Of a stretch of DNA of 64,000 nt, positions 40,485-49,413 are shown piece by piece. The translations under genes and the position numbers were made by a program. The stretch lies in the NCBI GenBank assembly GCA_038659295.1, contig JASNGC010000002.1, positions 62,001 to 126,000 of the forward strand, written 5' to 3'. The DNA comes from Enterocytospora artemiae (taxonomy: Eukaryota; Microsporidia). Under the pieces are notes generated by a model, which searched no databases, was not told the origin of the DNA, and was given only the letters and a program-made list of their open reading frames with translations. Within the stretch, counting starts at the first letter, position 1. Every line of letters begins with the position of its first letter.

Positions 40485-40815
40485 ATTTTTAATGGATGTA
40501 ATACAAGATTAATATTTTTCCTATTAAGAGTGTAGATACTAGAAATGCTGATTACAGCAGAATTATTGAATAGCATCATAAAATAACAATATTTTAACAA
40601 ACATTTAAAATTCTAAAGAGTTTCTACTCAGAGACGTTTGAAAAGTCCTTAAAATTCATTGTGAGGTCTATAATTATTTCTGCTTCTACGAAATAGAGGT
40701 TTCTACAGTTACCACATACTCTTGCAAATAATATTATCAATATGCTTTTTATGTTTCATTGATTCCCTGTACACTCTGAAACATAACTTTAAAAACATAA
40801 CATTCTGAACAAGGA
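40485..40815. other. Intergenic with paired GTTTCA element
   Basis: AT-rich; the only notable sequence is the inverted repeat at 40751-40784. Confidence 0.5.
40751..40784 (+). promoter_or_regulatory. Paired GTTTCA element, inverted repeat
   Basis: ATGTTTCA (40751-40758) and its exact reverse complement TGAAACAT (40777-40784), 8-base arms with an 18-base spacer, ending 31 bases before the ATG at 40816. The gene has no CCC start signal. Confidence 0.6.
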
Positions 40816-42129
40816 ATGTATTTTTTTGACTTACTGACTTTCGCTATTGCAATCTATACTAAAACGAATATCAGTAGGATAGTATTACATGCACAAGACA
40901 AGTTTGTAAAAATTAATGAAGGTAAGCTATCTATAGGGGAGCCGGGAGAACACCCCAGTATCTTTAATGTCATAAAAATTAAAGAAAAAAGATTCCAAAT
41001 TCAAGTAGCAGATAGTGGACTAAATTTAACTACTAATCTTTCGCTTCATAATCCCAAAGACAATAGCGAGAAAGGCAATAAAGCTAAAATATGGAGATTT
41101 GTGAAAAGGGGAGGTATCACTGAACTTCAAACAGAGGATGGGAAATGTATGATGGTACTAGAAAATGGAAGTTTAGGTATTCAAGAATGTCCAAGTAATT
41201 CAGAAGCTAAAGGTGGTAATAGACAAGTTATTGAAGTAAGTAGACTCCATGATGAAAATTCAAAGGCGAATACATTGAAAAATAAGAAAGACGGAGAGAT
41301 TGGACTTAGTGGCATAAAATCAATATTAATACCCTCATCACGTTCTCCTTATACGCAAGCACCTCCTCCTCACTTACAGACACCATCTCCTACTTATTCA
41401 GATGAATCTCCCCCTTCCTACACACCAGGACCCCCTCCTCCCTACACACAGATACCATCTCCTTACTTACAGACACCATCTCCTACTTATTCAGATGAAT
41501 CTCCCTCTTCCTACACACCAGGACTCCCTCCTCCCTACACACAGACACCATCTCCTACTTATTCAGATGAATCTCCTCCTCCCTACACACCAGGATCCCC
41601 TCCTCCTTACACAGAGGAATATAATTATGGTTTTCTAGATCCTTATTTACCATACTATGGATACTATTCCCCTATCTTACCTCCTTATTCGTCAAAAGCA
41701 AGTGACAGTGAGGAAGACGATAGTAGTGAAGAAAATGATGAAGGTTATGAATCAGAAGAATTAGAGACTGCCAGTAGTATGGTCAAACCTCTGAGTTATT
41801 ATTATCCTGGTCAACCAACGCTTTATAATGGTGCAGAAATGATAGTTGCGGATAAAAAAGCAGCCAAGAAAGCAGCAAGAAAAGCAGCCAAGAAAGCTAT
41901 TAAAAGAAAGCTTGATGCATATCACATGGAAGAACAAGATAAAAAAATACAAGAAATAGCACTTAACCAAAAGATTCTGGAGAGAAAGCCTAATGAGCCC
42001 AATAAGCCTAATGAGCCCAATCATCCTAATCCTACCCCATCCAAAAAGAAAGGTGGATTATTTGGTGGCTTACCAGGAATGACTCCTGCAGGTATAGCTG
42101 CAAATGCAGCTGAGGATGCAATGGGTTGA
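40816..42129 (+). CDS. Secreted ricin-B-like protein with Pro-rich repeats
   Basis: A 437-residue protein: hydrophobic N-terminus (MYFFDLLTFAIAIYT, signal peptide), a beta-trefoil-like region to about residue 140 with a ricin-type motif (TEDGKCMMVLENGSLGIQECPSN), then Pro/Tyr/Ser-rich tandem repeats (units containing TPSPTYSDESPPSYTPG) at about 187-268, an acidic patch, a Lys/Ala helix (KAAKKAARKAAKKAIKRKL) at about 350-370, a short Asn/Glu/Pro repeat (NEPNKPNEPN) and a Gly-rich hydrophobic end. This mosaic suits an extracellular structural or adhesive protein such as a polar-tube or spore-wall component; it is not a recognisable PTP1 or PTP2. Confidence 0.75.
   Translation: MYFFDLLTFAIAIYTKTNISRIVLHAQDKFVKINEGKLSIGEPGEHPSIFNVIKIKEKRFQIQVADSGLNLTTNLSLHNPKDNSEKGNKAKIWRFVKRGGITELQTEDGKCMMVLENGSLGIQECPSNSEAKGGNRQVIEVSRLHDENSKANTLKNKKDGEIGLSGIKSILIPSSRSPYTQAPPPHLQTPSPTYSDESPPSYTPGPPPPYTQIPSPYLQTPSPTYSDESPSSYTPGLPPPYTQTPSPTYSDESPPPYTPGSPPPYTEEYNYGFLDPYLPYYGYYSPILPPYSSKASDSEEDDSSEENDEGYESEELETASSMVKPLSYYYPGQPTLYNGAEMIVADKKAAKKAARKAAKKAIKRKLDAYHMEEQDKKIQEIALNQKILERKPNEPNKPNEPNHPNPTPSKKKGGLFGGLPGMTPAGIAANAAEDAMG
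41377..41616 (+). repeat. Tandem minisatellite in the secreted-protein gene
   Basis: Three copies of a unit beginning CAGACACCATCTCCTACTTA, at 41377, 41470 and 41542 (spacings 93 and 72, both multiples of three). They encode the TPSPTYSDES repeats in frame. The unequal spacing shows that units have been gained or lost in whole codons, so length variation between isolates is likely. Confidence 0.85.
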
Positions 42130-42507
42130 CATTGACCTAATTAACATTATGATCTAAATATCTATGCAGTTGTATAGGAATAAATGATCTTTAATTAAGA
42201 ATTGAATTACATTAGTTGAGATTTTGCAGAAATGCATTTTATTTAAATATCCTCTGGATTGGTATTCCTAATAAGATTTAATATTCAGGAGAAACTTAAC
42301 CCCAGAATATGTCCATGGTGTAATTATCTACCAAGAAAATCTTTTTAAACTAATCTGTAAAAACAGTCATTGTAGCAAGTATTATGGGGTTGTAGACTAA
42401 TTATAAGCAAGCTTTAATTCTGGAAATTGTAACCCATCCAGTTTGTTTTGAATGTGTTTCATTCGTGTTTCAGCTTTTTTTTTAAAAACTCTTTAGAATT
42501 TGAGCCA
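42130..42507. other. Intergenic with two GTTTCA copies
   Basis: AT-rich. Two direct GTTTCA copies lie at 42456-42461 and 42467-42472. Confidence 0.5.
42456..42472 (+). promoter_or_regulatory. Paired GTTTCA element, direct repeat
   Basis: GTGTTTCA occurs twice, 11 bases apart (one helical turn), ending 35 bases before the ATG at 42508. No CCC signal is present before this gene. Confidence 0.6.
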
Positions 42508-43911
42508 ATGTTCCAATTACTTTGCTTATTACTTCTTAAGGGATATTCAAAAAAGGTTGCGATTTCTCCATATAAAGTAGGTAGACCAGAATACCTCAAT
42601 CACGATTTGGATCTAAATAGAAAATATAAGCAAAATGTCCCGTTGTGGACAATGGAATTTGATGGGTCGTTTTTTAGATTCCGAGCAGGTAGGAGATATA
42701 TGAAACCTCACGGAAAGTATGTTAAAATAGCTGACGGAGGCGATGACTTGGAAAAGATTGATAGGGATGAGCGAATACGGTCCATAGAAAGAATGCTGAA
42801 AACTAGGCAGGGAATAGATGACGATAGTAGTGAGAACAATGATAGGCATCAGCCGAGAAAATCCACGTCATCCACCAACAGGGAAAGACCAAGCAGTTCA
42901 ACAAGGTCGTCAAGAGATTCTGGAGATGAGAATCCGGTTGTTATAAGTTCTGGAAATTCAGAGCTAAAGGGATCCAGCTTGAAAAATAATCCACCACTAA
43001 AATCAGATAATCTGCAAAGCATGATAACAGAAGCAGTCGAGAAAATATTGGAAAAGAAGCTCTCTATAAAGAATAAAGGGGCAGTTTCAAAGGAGAGCAA
43101 TGATAAGACAAAGTTGTCCAACCTACTAGAGAAGTTGCCAGTACCTGATAAGTCAGGTAGTTCTGGAAACAAATCTAGTTTGATAGAACAATCAAGTTTA
43201 GTGAAATCTTCAAACGACAAATCAAACCTATTGAATCCCTCCAGTATTGTTAATGAAGTTAAGGATTCCATTTCAAAGAGTCAATTAACATCAATGTCAG
43301 AATCAATGAGATCAAGCTTAGGTAGCCAGTATTATAATGAAAATGCAAACAATAATTCCCACAACATTGGATTCGATTTCAATGTCTTTCCAGTATTTAT
43401 CAGTAAGATAGATAAGAAAAGTGTAATTGTGTACAAAGGAAAATGTATGGATCACAACCTAAGATTGGAAATATGTGACTTTGAAGACTGGTGGGATCTG
43501 GAAAATAGATTCTACTGGGCCATATACTCTATGGGAGATATCGAAAATATAGAATTGATGAAGAAAGCCGTAATTGATACAGAAAGGAAGAACTACAGGT
43601 TCCACGAGAAAAATAGGGTGGATCTGAACAGATGTCCGAAAATTGAGTTTGACTCCAGTAGTTATGAAGATGAGGAAAGGGCTGTAGGAAGTTCTAGGGA
43701 GATATATCCGTTAGACAGTATGGCATATTCAAATGGGGGTGCCACTTTCCAGGTTCCAGTACAACAACAGGTCATACAACAACCTATGGGAACAGTGACT
43801 GGATTTGAGACTCAGCAGATTCAGCCAAGAAAGGTACTACAGGGCAACACAGGAACTATTTTTTCAGGAAATTTTTTGGAGGCAATAGAAAATGCTGTGA
43901 ATAATAGATAA
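42508..43911 (+). CDS. Secreted protein with ricin-type C-terminal region
   Basis: A 467-residue protein: signal peptide (MFQLLCLLLLKGYS), an N-terminal conserved-looking stretch (DGSFFRFRAGRRYMKPHGKYVKIADG), a long Ser/Asn/Lys-rich linker (about 80-300) and a C-terminal region with a ricin-like QxW-type pattern (VYKGKCMDHNLRLEICDF ... FYWAIY) and Cys further on (VDLNRCPKIEF), ending in a Gln-rich tail. The ATG at 42508 begins the signal peptide; the 20 upstream codons of open frame would hide it. Its C-terminal Cys region resembles the downstream frame at 46573-46854. Confidence 0.7.
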   Translation: MFQLLCLLLLKGYSKKVAISPYKVGRPEYLNHDLDLNRKYKQNVPLWTMEFDGSFFRFRAGRRYMKPHGKYVKIADGGDDLEKIDRDERIRSIERMLKTRQGIDDDSSENNDRHQPRKSTSSTNRERPSSSTRSSRDSGDENPVVISSGNSELKGSSLKNNPPLKSDNLQSMITEAVEKILEKKLSIKNKGAVSKESNDKTKLSNLLEKLPVPDKSGSSGNKSSLIEQSSLVKSSNDKSNLLNPSSIVNEVKDSISKSQLTSMSESMRSSLGSQYYNENANNNSHNIGFDFNVFPVFISKIDKKSVIVYKGKCMDHNLRLEICDFEDWWDLENRFYWAIYSMGDIENIELMKKAVIDTERKNYRFHEKNRVDLNRCPKIEFDSSSYEDEERAVGSSREIYPLDSMAYSNGGATFQVPVQQQVIQQPMGTVTGFETQQIQPRKVLQGNTGTIFSGNFLEAIENAVNNR

Positions 43912-44370
43912 ATTAATTAAAACTACTTCCAAAAAGTATTTATTTTAAAAAGAATTAGTGTTAAAATTAATGCCATTATAAGTGAGCAAAATATAATTTT
44001 GAAATACCATCATATGAGAACTAAGTAAAATTATTGGCCCGCTCCTAAAATAGAGATAGCACATGATTACATACAAAGCTACATAGAACATTTTCTCATT
44101 AATATTTCAGGTTATACCAAAAAAATCTCTTTCAAATTGATGATTTTAATAAGGCCAAATATTGAATTAATCATCAAATATGAAAATTTAGTTGGAATGA
44201 AATAAACTAAATTGATTATCTAGACATCGCTGAGATAGGTTATATAGCAAATACTATCTGAAAGCAGGGAGAAATTGACTTTATTACTTTTATAACATTT
44301 TCATAGTTTTAATAATAGAAATTGGGCAGATTTTTGTCGAATATTTCCTGTGGTTTTTAAATCATTTTAA
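43912..44370. other. Convergent intergenic region, nothing seen
   Basis: AT-rich 3' flanks of two secreted-protein genes. CCC at about 44038 is followed by only a seven-codon frame. Confidence 0.5.
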
Positions 44371-45057
44371 TTAATATTGTCCCTTCAGAGCTATATTGTT
44401 TTTTCTACCCATTTCAGGCTCCATGCTCTTGTCATTCAGATCAAACAATGTTGATTCAATATTAGTAATTTGGTATGTTTCATCAGGATAGCTCTGATGA
44501 TTTAGTGTTTTTAAGACGGTATATTCTGGAATGGCAGACCAAACTTGGTTTCTTTCAAGAGTACAAGGCTTGAATGAAATATACTTTCTGTTGCTCCTAT
44601 CTTTTGGTTGAATAGAGTCTTTGTTCGATTTTTCGTCTGCTGAAGCACTAAGTCCATCATCCATGGTCATACACTCATTATTTGAAATTATTTGAAATGG
44701 ACTTTTGATATTCTTATTTTTCTGATCAACAAATTTTAGAAACAATTCCGATATGGCATTCTGATCTTCCGTAACTTGCAAAGTTCCTGAGTTTTTCACC
44801 GATCTATATTTTTTATCCACGTCCTTTAGCACTAAGTGGCCACTTTTATCCATGTGAAACAGGAAAAGTCCTTGACCTATGGAATTTATAGTTAAAGGAG
44901 CCACATGAATTTCCCTGTTTTTTGGATTAACAATATCCTCATTTCCAAACACTAAAAAATCGTTTGGAAATTGACTATTCATGATCACAGCTGGCGTTTC
45001 CATAAGATTTCTAGGCAAAATAGAAAAAATCAGAGAAGTGAAGAGCATCACCAGCAT
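44371..45057 (-). CDS. Secreted ricin-B-like protein
   Basis: A 228-residue protein with a signal peptide (MLVMLFTSLIFSILP) and a beta-trefoil-like body with strand repeats (GQGLFLFHMDKSGHLVLKDVD) and a ricin-type segment (NNECMTMDDG ... FKPCTLERNQVWSAIPEY), in which the Cys-Cys spacing and the Q-x-W are the family hallmark. No anchor. The only member of the main island on the minus strand. Start at the ATG of the signal peptide; upstream TTG ignored. Confidence 0.72.
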   Translation of the reverse strand: MLVMLFTSLIFSILPRNLMETPAVIMNSQFPNDFLVFGNEDIVNPKNREIHVAPLTINSIGQGLFLFHMDKSGHLVLKDVDKKYRSVKNSGTLQVTEDQNAISELFLKFVDQKNKNIKSPFQIISNNECMTMDDGLSASADEKSNKDSIQPKDRSNRKYISFKPCTLERNQVWSAIPEYTVLKTLNHQSYPDETYQITNIESTLFDLNDKSMEPEMGRKNNIALKGQY

Positions 45058-45094
45058 TGAAAACAAACAAAACAATGATTATAAAAGCCAGATG

Positions 45095-45119
45095 AAACAG
45101 TGTAATAAACTTGAAACAA
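45095..45119 (-). promoter_or_regulatory. Paired GTTTCA element, direct repeat
   Basis: On the minus strand GTTTCA occurs at 45119-45114 and 45100-45095, the nearer copy ending 37 bases before the ATG at 45057. The gene lacks a CCC signal. Confidence 0.55.
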
Positions 45120-45173
45120 AATACTATAGGCAAATACATGGCACCAGTACGGTTCGCACAAGGATCTTCTTAA

Positions 45174-45446
45174 TCAGATGAATTTATTAAATGACTTGAT
45201 CAGAGCACTATAAGTTCGCCCAGAAGCACTGCTTGGAGCATACGCAGCCCCTGCAAACTGATGTTTGCAACTTTTACAACTCCAAATACCAACCACGGAT
45301 CTCCTGACAGAAGTCTTCCCACAGCAAGAACAAAGATATTTCTTGTGTTGTGATTCCTCTATCGACTTTATTGTTTTTCTCAAAGTACTTCCGTATCTAC
45401 ATCCATATTTCCCGGTTACACCAGCCTTCTTCGTTCCTCTTGACAT
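45174..45446 (-). CDS. RPL43: 60S ribosomal protein eL43 (L37A)
   Basis: A 90-residue match to eL43: SRGTKKAGVTGKYGCRYGSTLRK, a zinc ribbon with CSCC and CKSC knuckles, RRSVVGIW and GGAxxx-type tail. The start is the ATG following CCC (GGG at 45450-45452); seven more upstream codons exist but belong to the leader. One of the two housekeeping genes within the secreted island. Confidence 0.95.
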   Translation of the reverse strand: MSRGTKKAGVTGKYGCRYGSTLRKTIKSIEESQHKKYLCSCCGKTSVRRSVVGIWSCKSCKHQFAGAAYAPSSASGRTYSALIKSFNKFI

Positions 45447-45995
45447 GGAGGGCAGAAAAATTGGCAAAATTTTGTAGCAAAAATAATTTAAGATGAGTTC
45501 TGAAACTTACGTGTGATAAGTCTTGATTTATTATATTTTACAGTATGAAAGAATTACCCGTGGCAGAAGATTAGTTCTAAAATTTACTAACATAAATCAA
45601 ATATTTGTAATATGATATTCTTAAGCCTGATCAAATCATTCTGTTTAGAATTAGTGTACAACAAATAATAATTTTGTGTTATGTATTAATAACAAATACC
45701 TCCCAAAATCACTATATGCCCAAGAGCTGGTTTATTAATATTTCTAAAGAACAACTAAACCAATAACCATAGATAGTGTGATTCAGATGCAACTACGACT
45801 CTAGATAGATTAATATGCCATGGTAGATCTTTGTTCACTACTATATCTAAGATAGTAGACTAATGCCACTTCATTAGCTTGTTGATATAATATTTATCAA
45901 ATATGCAGGGGAATACCATCTAAATATTCGGATTTTTGTTATGTTTTACCTTATTTATTTGTATCCAAATTTGAGTTACCCAAAACATCTTTTGT
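45447..45995. other. Divergent intergenic region, nothing else seen
   Basis: AT-rich. One TGAAAC at 45501-45506 upstream of eL43, and the CCC of the following gene at about 45979-45981. No RNA gene seen. Confidence 0.5.
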
Positions 45996-46598
45996 ATGAT
46001 CTACCTCTACATTGCCGCATTTTTTATTAATTCCAAACTTTCCTCAAGGAGTACCGTTGGGTATTTATATTTTCCCTACAAGAATGCCTTCATAAACCTG
46101 TATCAAAATAGGCTAATTCTCTCATCAATACCAATAGAAATATTTGTTACAGAAATTACTAATCAGAATAATCCCAGAAACAGTCTTAACTTGGCAATTA
46201 CTAAAATTGGGAATAAGATAGCCCACAGATTTAGAATAAAGATTGATCATACTGGTGCAGCCAGGTTTATCACGAGGAATATGTGTATCACTGTAGGTGA
46301 CAAGGTGTACAAGAATAGATGTATATGTGCTGATTCGGAAATGAACAATAATCCGAAAGATCGCAGTATTCAGGATAATACTCAAACATTTCTGTTTGTT
46401 CCCAGGTCGATGGATAAAAGGAACGATGAATTCTTAAATTCTGAGGAACTGGAGTTGGATTTAAATACGGATTTTTATAACTGGATATCTTCTGATTTCA
46501 ACGATGTGAAGAGCGATACTCAGGAATATAGAAGATCTAGCATACCAAGGATTAACAGAAATTACAGTCAAAATGGATTGGGAGACATTTTTAACTGA
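45996..46598 (+). CDS. Secreted ricin-B-like protein, probably frameshifted
   Basis: A 200-residue frame with a hydrophobic N-terminus (MIYLYIAAFFINS) and strand-rich sequence with a Cys pair typical of these secreted trefoils (MCITVGDKVYKNRCICADSE). It stops at 46596-46598 in the middle of charged sequence, while an overlapping +1 frame continues with Cys-containing sequence to 46854. One extra base, for example in the T5 run at 46588-46592, would explain this, giving an ancestral protein of about 285 residues. CCC lies about 15 bases before the ATG, unlike its secreted neighbours. Confidence 0.65.
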   Translation: MIYLYIAAFFINSKLSSRSTVGYLYFPYKNAFINLYQNRLILSSIPIEIFVTEITNQNNPRNSLNLAITKIGNKIAHRFRIKIDHTGAARFITRNMCITVGDKVYKNRCICADSEMNNNPKDRSIQDNTQTFLFVPRSMDKRNDEFLNSEELELDLNTDFYNWISSDFNDVKSDTQEYRRSSIPRINRNYSQNGLGDIFN

Positions 46599-46854
46599 TA
46601 TTAAAAATAAAATAACCAAGATTAGTAGGGTTGTCGCAAGTATTCGGGAAAACTCGAAAATAAGAGCAGTTGAAAAGGAATATTTAGAGAGCGGATGTAT
46701 TAGAAATCCCAAGAATGGAGAATGTTTTTATAAGGTAAATATAAATGGTCAATATACTCCAATAACTAACAGAAATGAAGTTAATATAGACAAAAATCTG
46801 CCTAACTGTAAGCTAAAGAACTCACTGGACAGAGATATATGTGAATTGTTGTAA
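46573..46854 (+). pseudogene. C-terminal part of the preceding secreted protein in the +1 frame
   Basis: This frame is open from 46510 (after a TGA at 46507-46509) to a TAA at 46852-46854. The 93 codons from the internal ATG encode charged helical sequence and then a Cys-rich end (GCIRNPKNGECFYKVN, NLPNCKLKNSLDRDIC). It has no signal peptide or CCC signal of its own. The Cys-rich end resembles the C-terminal region of the protein at 42508-43911, so it is best read as the displaced C-terminus of the protein at 45996. A sequencing error, a real disabling mutation or programmed slippage are all possible. Confidence 0.55.
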
Positions 46855-47374
46855 AAAATCCAGGTTCACATTTGAAATATGCCTTATGATCAATTATCAG
46901 GATGGATATGGGCTACAACATTATTATAACACTTTGAAGAAAAAATGTTTAAAGTAAATCCAAAATTAAAAATCATTTGGAATCTATCAACTAATCAGAT
47001 ATTTTAATTTATATATTGTTTGTGAGTGTCCTCTTCATACAGTATTAATTTGATCAAAAACTCCCCACAGCATTTTCAAAATAAAATTAGTTTTCTTCAA
47101 TTATACCCCATGAAAACGGTTAAACCAACCAAATATTAATATTTATAATATATTGTACCATTTACCAATATTAAATATAGGTGTTTAAAGTATAATGTGT
47201 TTGTAAGGTCAATATAAAAAATCAAATCACTTTAAGTGTGAATGATCGTTTTAACCAGGTTCAAAATTTTACTGGTCTTTTAGCAACAGTTTAATACCAA
47301 ATTATTATATATCTCATGCTTATTTCCTAATTATTCTTGTAATTTATTTTAATTTTTTACAAATTTTTTTGCCC
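46855..47374. other. Intergenic upstream of POB3
   Basis: AT-rich. CCCC-ATG at 47106-47112 opens a frame of only nine codons, so it is not a gene. The CCC of POB3 is at 47372-47374. Confidence 0.5.
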
Positions 47375-48613
47375 ATGGAAATTTTAAACTTAGAATCTGT
47401 CTACTTCGACAAGTTCCCGGCTAATTTGAGACTCTCAAGTGACGGGATCGTCATCAAGACAGACAATAGTTCTATTTCATTGCAGAAGGATCAATTGAGG
47501 CATTTAGAGCTATTCCGATCCATTAGGTATTTTAATCTGAGGATTTTTGCGGAAAATCATGTCTATGATATATGTAATATTCAGGAACAGAATATTCCCA
47601 AGATAAAGGATTTTTCTACTTCTCAACTTGGAATGGTTTTGACGACGACAGAGTTGGAGAGAATCAACACCACAGAAGGTAATTTTGATTTTTCGAATGG
47701 TGTTTTGACGCTCCAGAATTCTAAAACTATATTTTCCATTCCCAAAGGAAAAATTGATAAGATTTTAGAAATTGATAATGAACTACAATTCCACGTCGCA
47801 GACCTTGAAATTGTGTTCAATACAACCAGTAATTTGCCGTCGTTCCTGAAGAATAAAGTGTCGGAAGAAATCTGTATTATAAATAACGTAAACTGCATCT
47901 ATCCTAGATCTAAGTCGACCTTGGTTTTCTTCGATGATTATTTCGAAGTTAGGGGTTCGTCTTATGATCATCATGTATTTTACAAGAACGTAAGAGAGAT
48001 TCTATACCTAGACAACGATAGTGAGCATTATCTAGTGATAAAATTAGAGAATCCAATCTTACAAGGACAGACAAAATATGAGTCTCTAGTTTTCCTGCTA
48101 GATTCTAAGGAGATTGAAGTCGCATCAAAGTCGGAGTTAAACGATTTAGATCATCGCACAAAGCGCAACATTAAAGCATACTATAAAGGGGATCAATGCG
48201 ATGTTGTTACGGAGATTATTGAGAATATGGTGGGCTTGAGAATTGAAAAGAGTGACTTGCACTTCAGGTGCACGTCAAAGGTTCATGAGGGTCATTTATA
48301 TCTTATGGAGTCCGGCTTACAGTTTCTCCCAAAGGCCATTTCCATTCCACTCAACTCAATCAACTATATAGAGTTCAGCAGAATTAATATCAGCACTGCA
48401 CAGGCAAAGACATTTGACATTACTGTGTATGCCGGCAAGGTCTACAATTTCAATGGAATTAACAAGAATCATTTTAATGGTATTGAGGTGTATTTTAATA
48501 AAAATTCTGTTAGGATTGTAAGTGAAGTCATTGAGGATTCATATTCATCGGAATCCGAAGAACACACTGATGACGGGTCCGACATATCCGATATTATCGC
48601 ATCCGATGAATAA
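47375..48613 (+). CDS. POB3: FACT histone chaperone subunit Pob3
   Basis: Partner of Spt16 in the FACT complex that reorganises nucleosomes in transcription and replication. The 412-residue protein covers the N-terminal PH-like dimerisation domain, the middle tandem PH domains (GRVFFxxYFEVRG-type strand, here VFFDDYFEVRGSSYDHHVFYKNVREILYL; then HEGHLYLMESGLQFLPKAISIPLNSINYIEFSR) and an acidic C-terminus (SEEHTDDGSDISDI). The HMG box of animal SSRP1 is absent, as in fungi. CCC immediately precedes the ATG; two upstream codons of open frame are ignored. Confidence 0.93.
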   Translation: MEILNLESVYFDKFPANLRLSSDGIVIKTDNSSISLQKDQLRHLELFRSIRYFNLRIFAENHVYDICNIQEQNIPKIKDFSTSQLGMVLTTTELERINTTEGNFDFSNGVLTLQNSKTIFSIPKGKIDKILEIDNELQFHVADLEIVFNTTSNLPSFLKNKVSEEICIINNVNCIYPRSKSTLVFFDDYFEVRGSSYDHHVFYKNVREILYLDNDSEHYLVIKLENPILQGQTKYESLVFLLDSKEIEVASKSELNDLDHRTKRNIKAYYKGDQCDVVTEIIENMVGLRIEKSDLHFRCTSKVHEGHLYLMESGLQFLPKAISIPLNSINYIEFSRINISTAQAKTFDITVYAGKVYNFNGINKNHFNGIEVYFNKNSVRIVSEVIEDSYSSESEEHTDDGSDISDIIASDE

Positions 48614-48706
48614 ATTAATGAAATATGCAAGTCATCCTATAATTCCGGATTTTTTCAATGTCCTATTGCTTGATTTTATAACTCTTCTGATGTATATCAA
48701 ATATTT

Positions 48707-48758
48707 GTTTCATCGTTGTAATATTGTATCTAATTGGTATGCTTTGGATTTTGTTTCA
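48707..48758 (+). promoter_or_regulatory. Two GTTTCA elements
   Basis: GTTTCA at 48707-48712 and 48753-48758, the second ending 39 bases before the ATG at 48798. The gene has no CCC signal. Confidence 0.5.
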
Positions 48759-48797
48759 AGAACATTAATAAATACTCATACTATGTAATTATAAAAC

Positions 48798-49178
48798 ATG
48801 CTACTCATGTACTTTTTCAATAATTTTTGTCTTATTAATGCTCTTGACCCCATGAGTCCTGATGGTGTTGAAAACCCGACAATTTCGACGGGTTCTTCCT
48901 CATCCCAATACAAATTGCCAAATCATCTGGCCTCACTAAATCATGACACATATTCTCTTCCTCCAGTTCAACATGATGGAACCATAACATACATTCTGAA
49001 TGGAAAAACTACTCACTATGATCCGCCTGTAAGTATCACACATGTTCCAATATTTTTCCCCGACAAATTTAAATTTTATCGTAGATCAGATCTATCAGCA
49101 CATCCAGACCATGTTATTGATTCCAGATGGACTGCCAACTATAGACATCATGACAATAACATGCATGTGTTAAATTAG
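48798..49178 (+). CDS. Small His-rich secreted protein
   Basis: A 126-residue protein with a short signal-like N-terminus (MLLMYFFNNFCLINA) and a hydrophilic, strand/turn-rich body with many His (about 11, including HHD and NNMHV near the end), Pro and Tyr and no Cys after the signal. No domain recognised. Histidine-rich secreted proteins are found among microsporidian spore-coat and polar-tube components, but that is only an analogy. The paired GTTTCA elements upstream place it in the same regulatory class as the other secreted genes. Confidence 0.58.
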   Translation: MLLMYFFNNFCLINALDPMSPDGVENPTISTGSSSSQYKLPNHLASLNHDTYSLPPVQHDGTITYILNGKTTHYDPPVSITHVPIFFPDKFKFYRRSDLSAHPDHVIDSRWTANYRHHDNNMHVLN

Positions 49179-49274
49179 TAATAAATCATTATACAAAGTA
49201 TTAAGAGTATATTTTCAGGGACCCTCACTCAGAAACAAAGGATTGCCGATGTGCCAGACCAAAAACTTCTCAAA

Positions 49275-49406
49275 ATGGCAGTGGGCCGAGACATATTAAA
49301 ATATTTAAGGTATCTAAATGGTAAATTTCTTCCCTCCGAGACATCAGCCCTAAATATAGAAAAAATTATGGCCGATTTTATAAAGTATATTTCTATAAGT
49401 ATTTAG
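49275..49406 (+). other. Short open frame of unclear status
   Basis: A 43-codon frame from an ATG (MAVGRDILKYLRYLNGKFL...), open upstream for about 30 more codons without an ATG and preceded by TTTTCAG. Composition is protein-like. It lies between a secreted-protein gene and uS8 and ends eight bases before the uS8 stop. Could be a relic or an exon, but no partner was found. Confidence 0.25.
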
Positions 49407-49413
49407 TTTATTT

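Noticed and set aside
47106..47138. CCCC-ATG signal before POB3
   Set aside because: Opens a frame of only nine codons.
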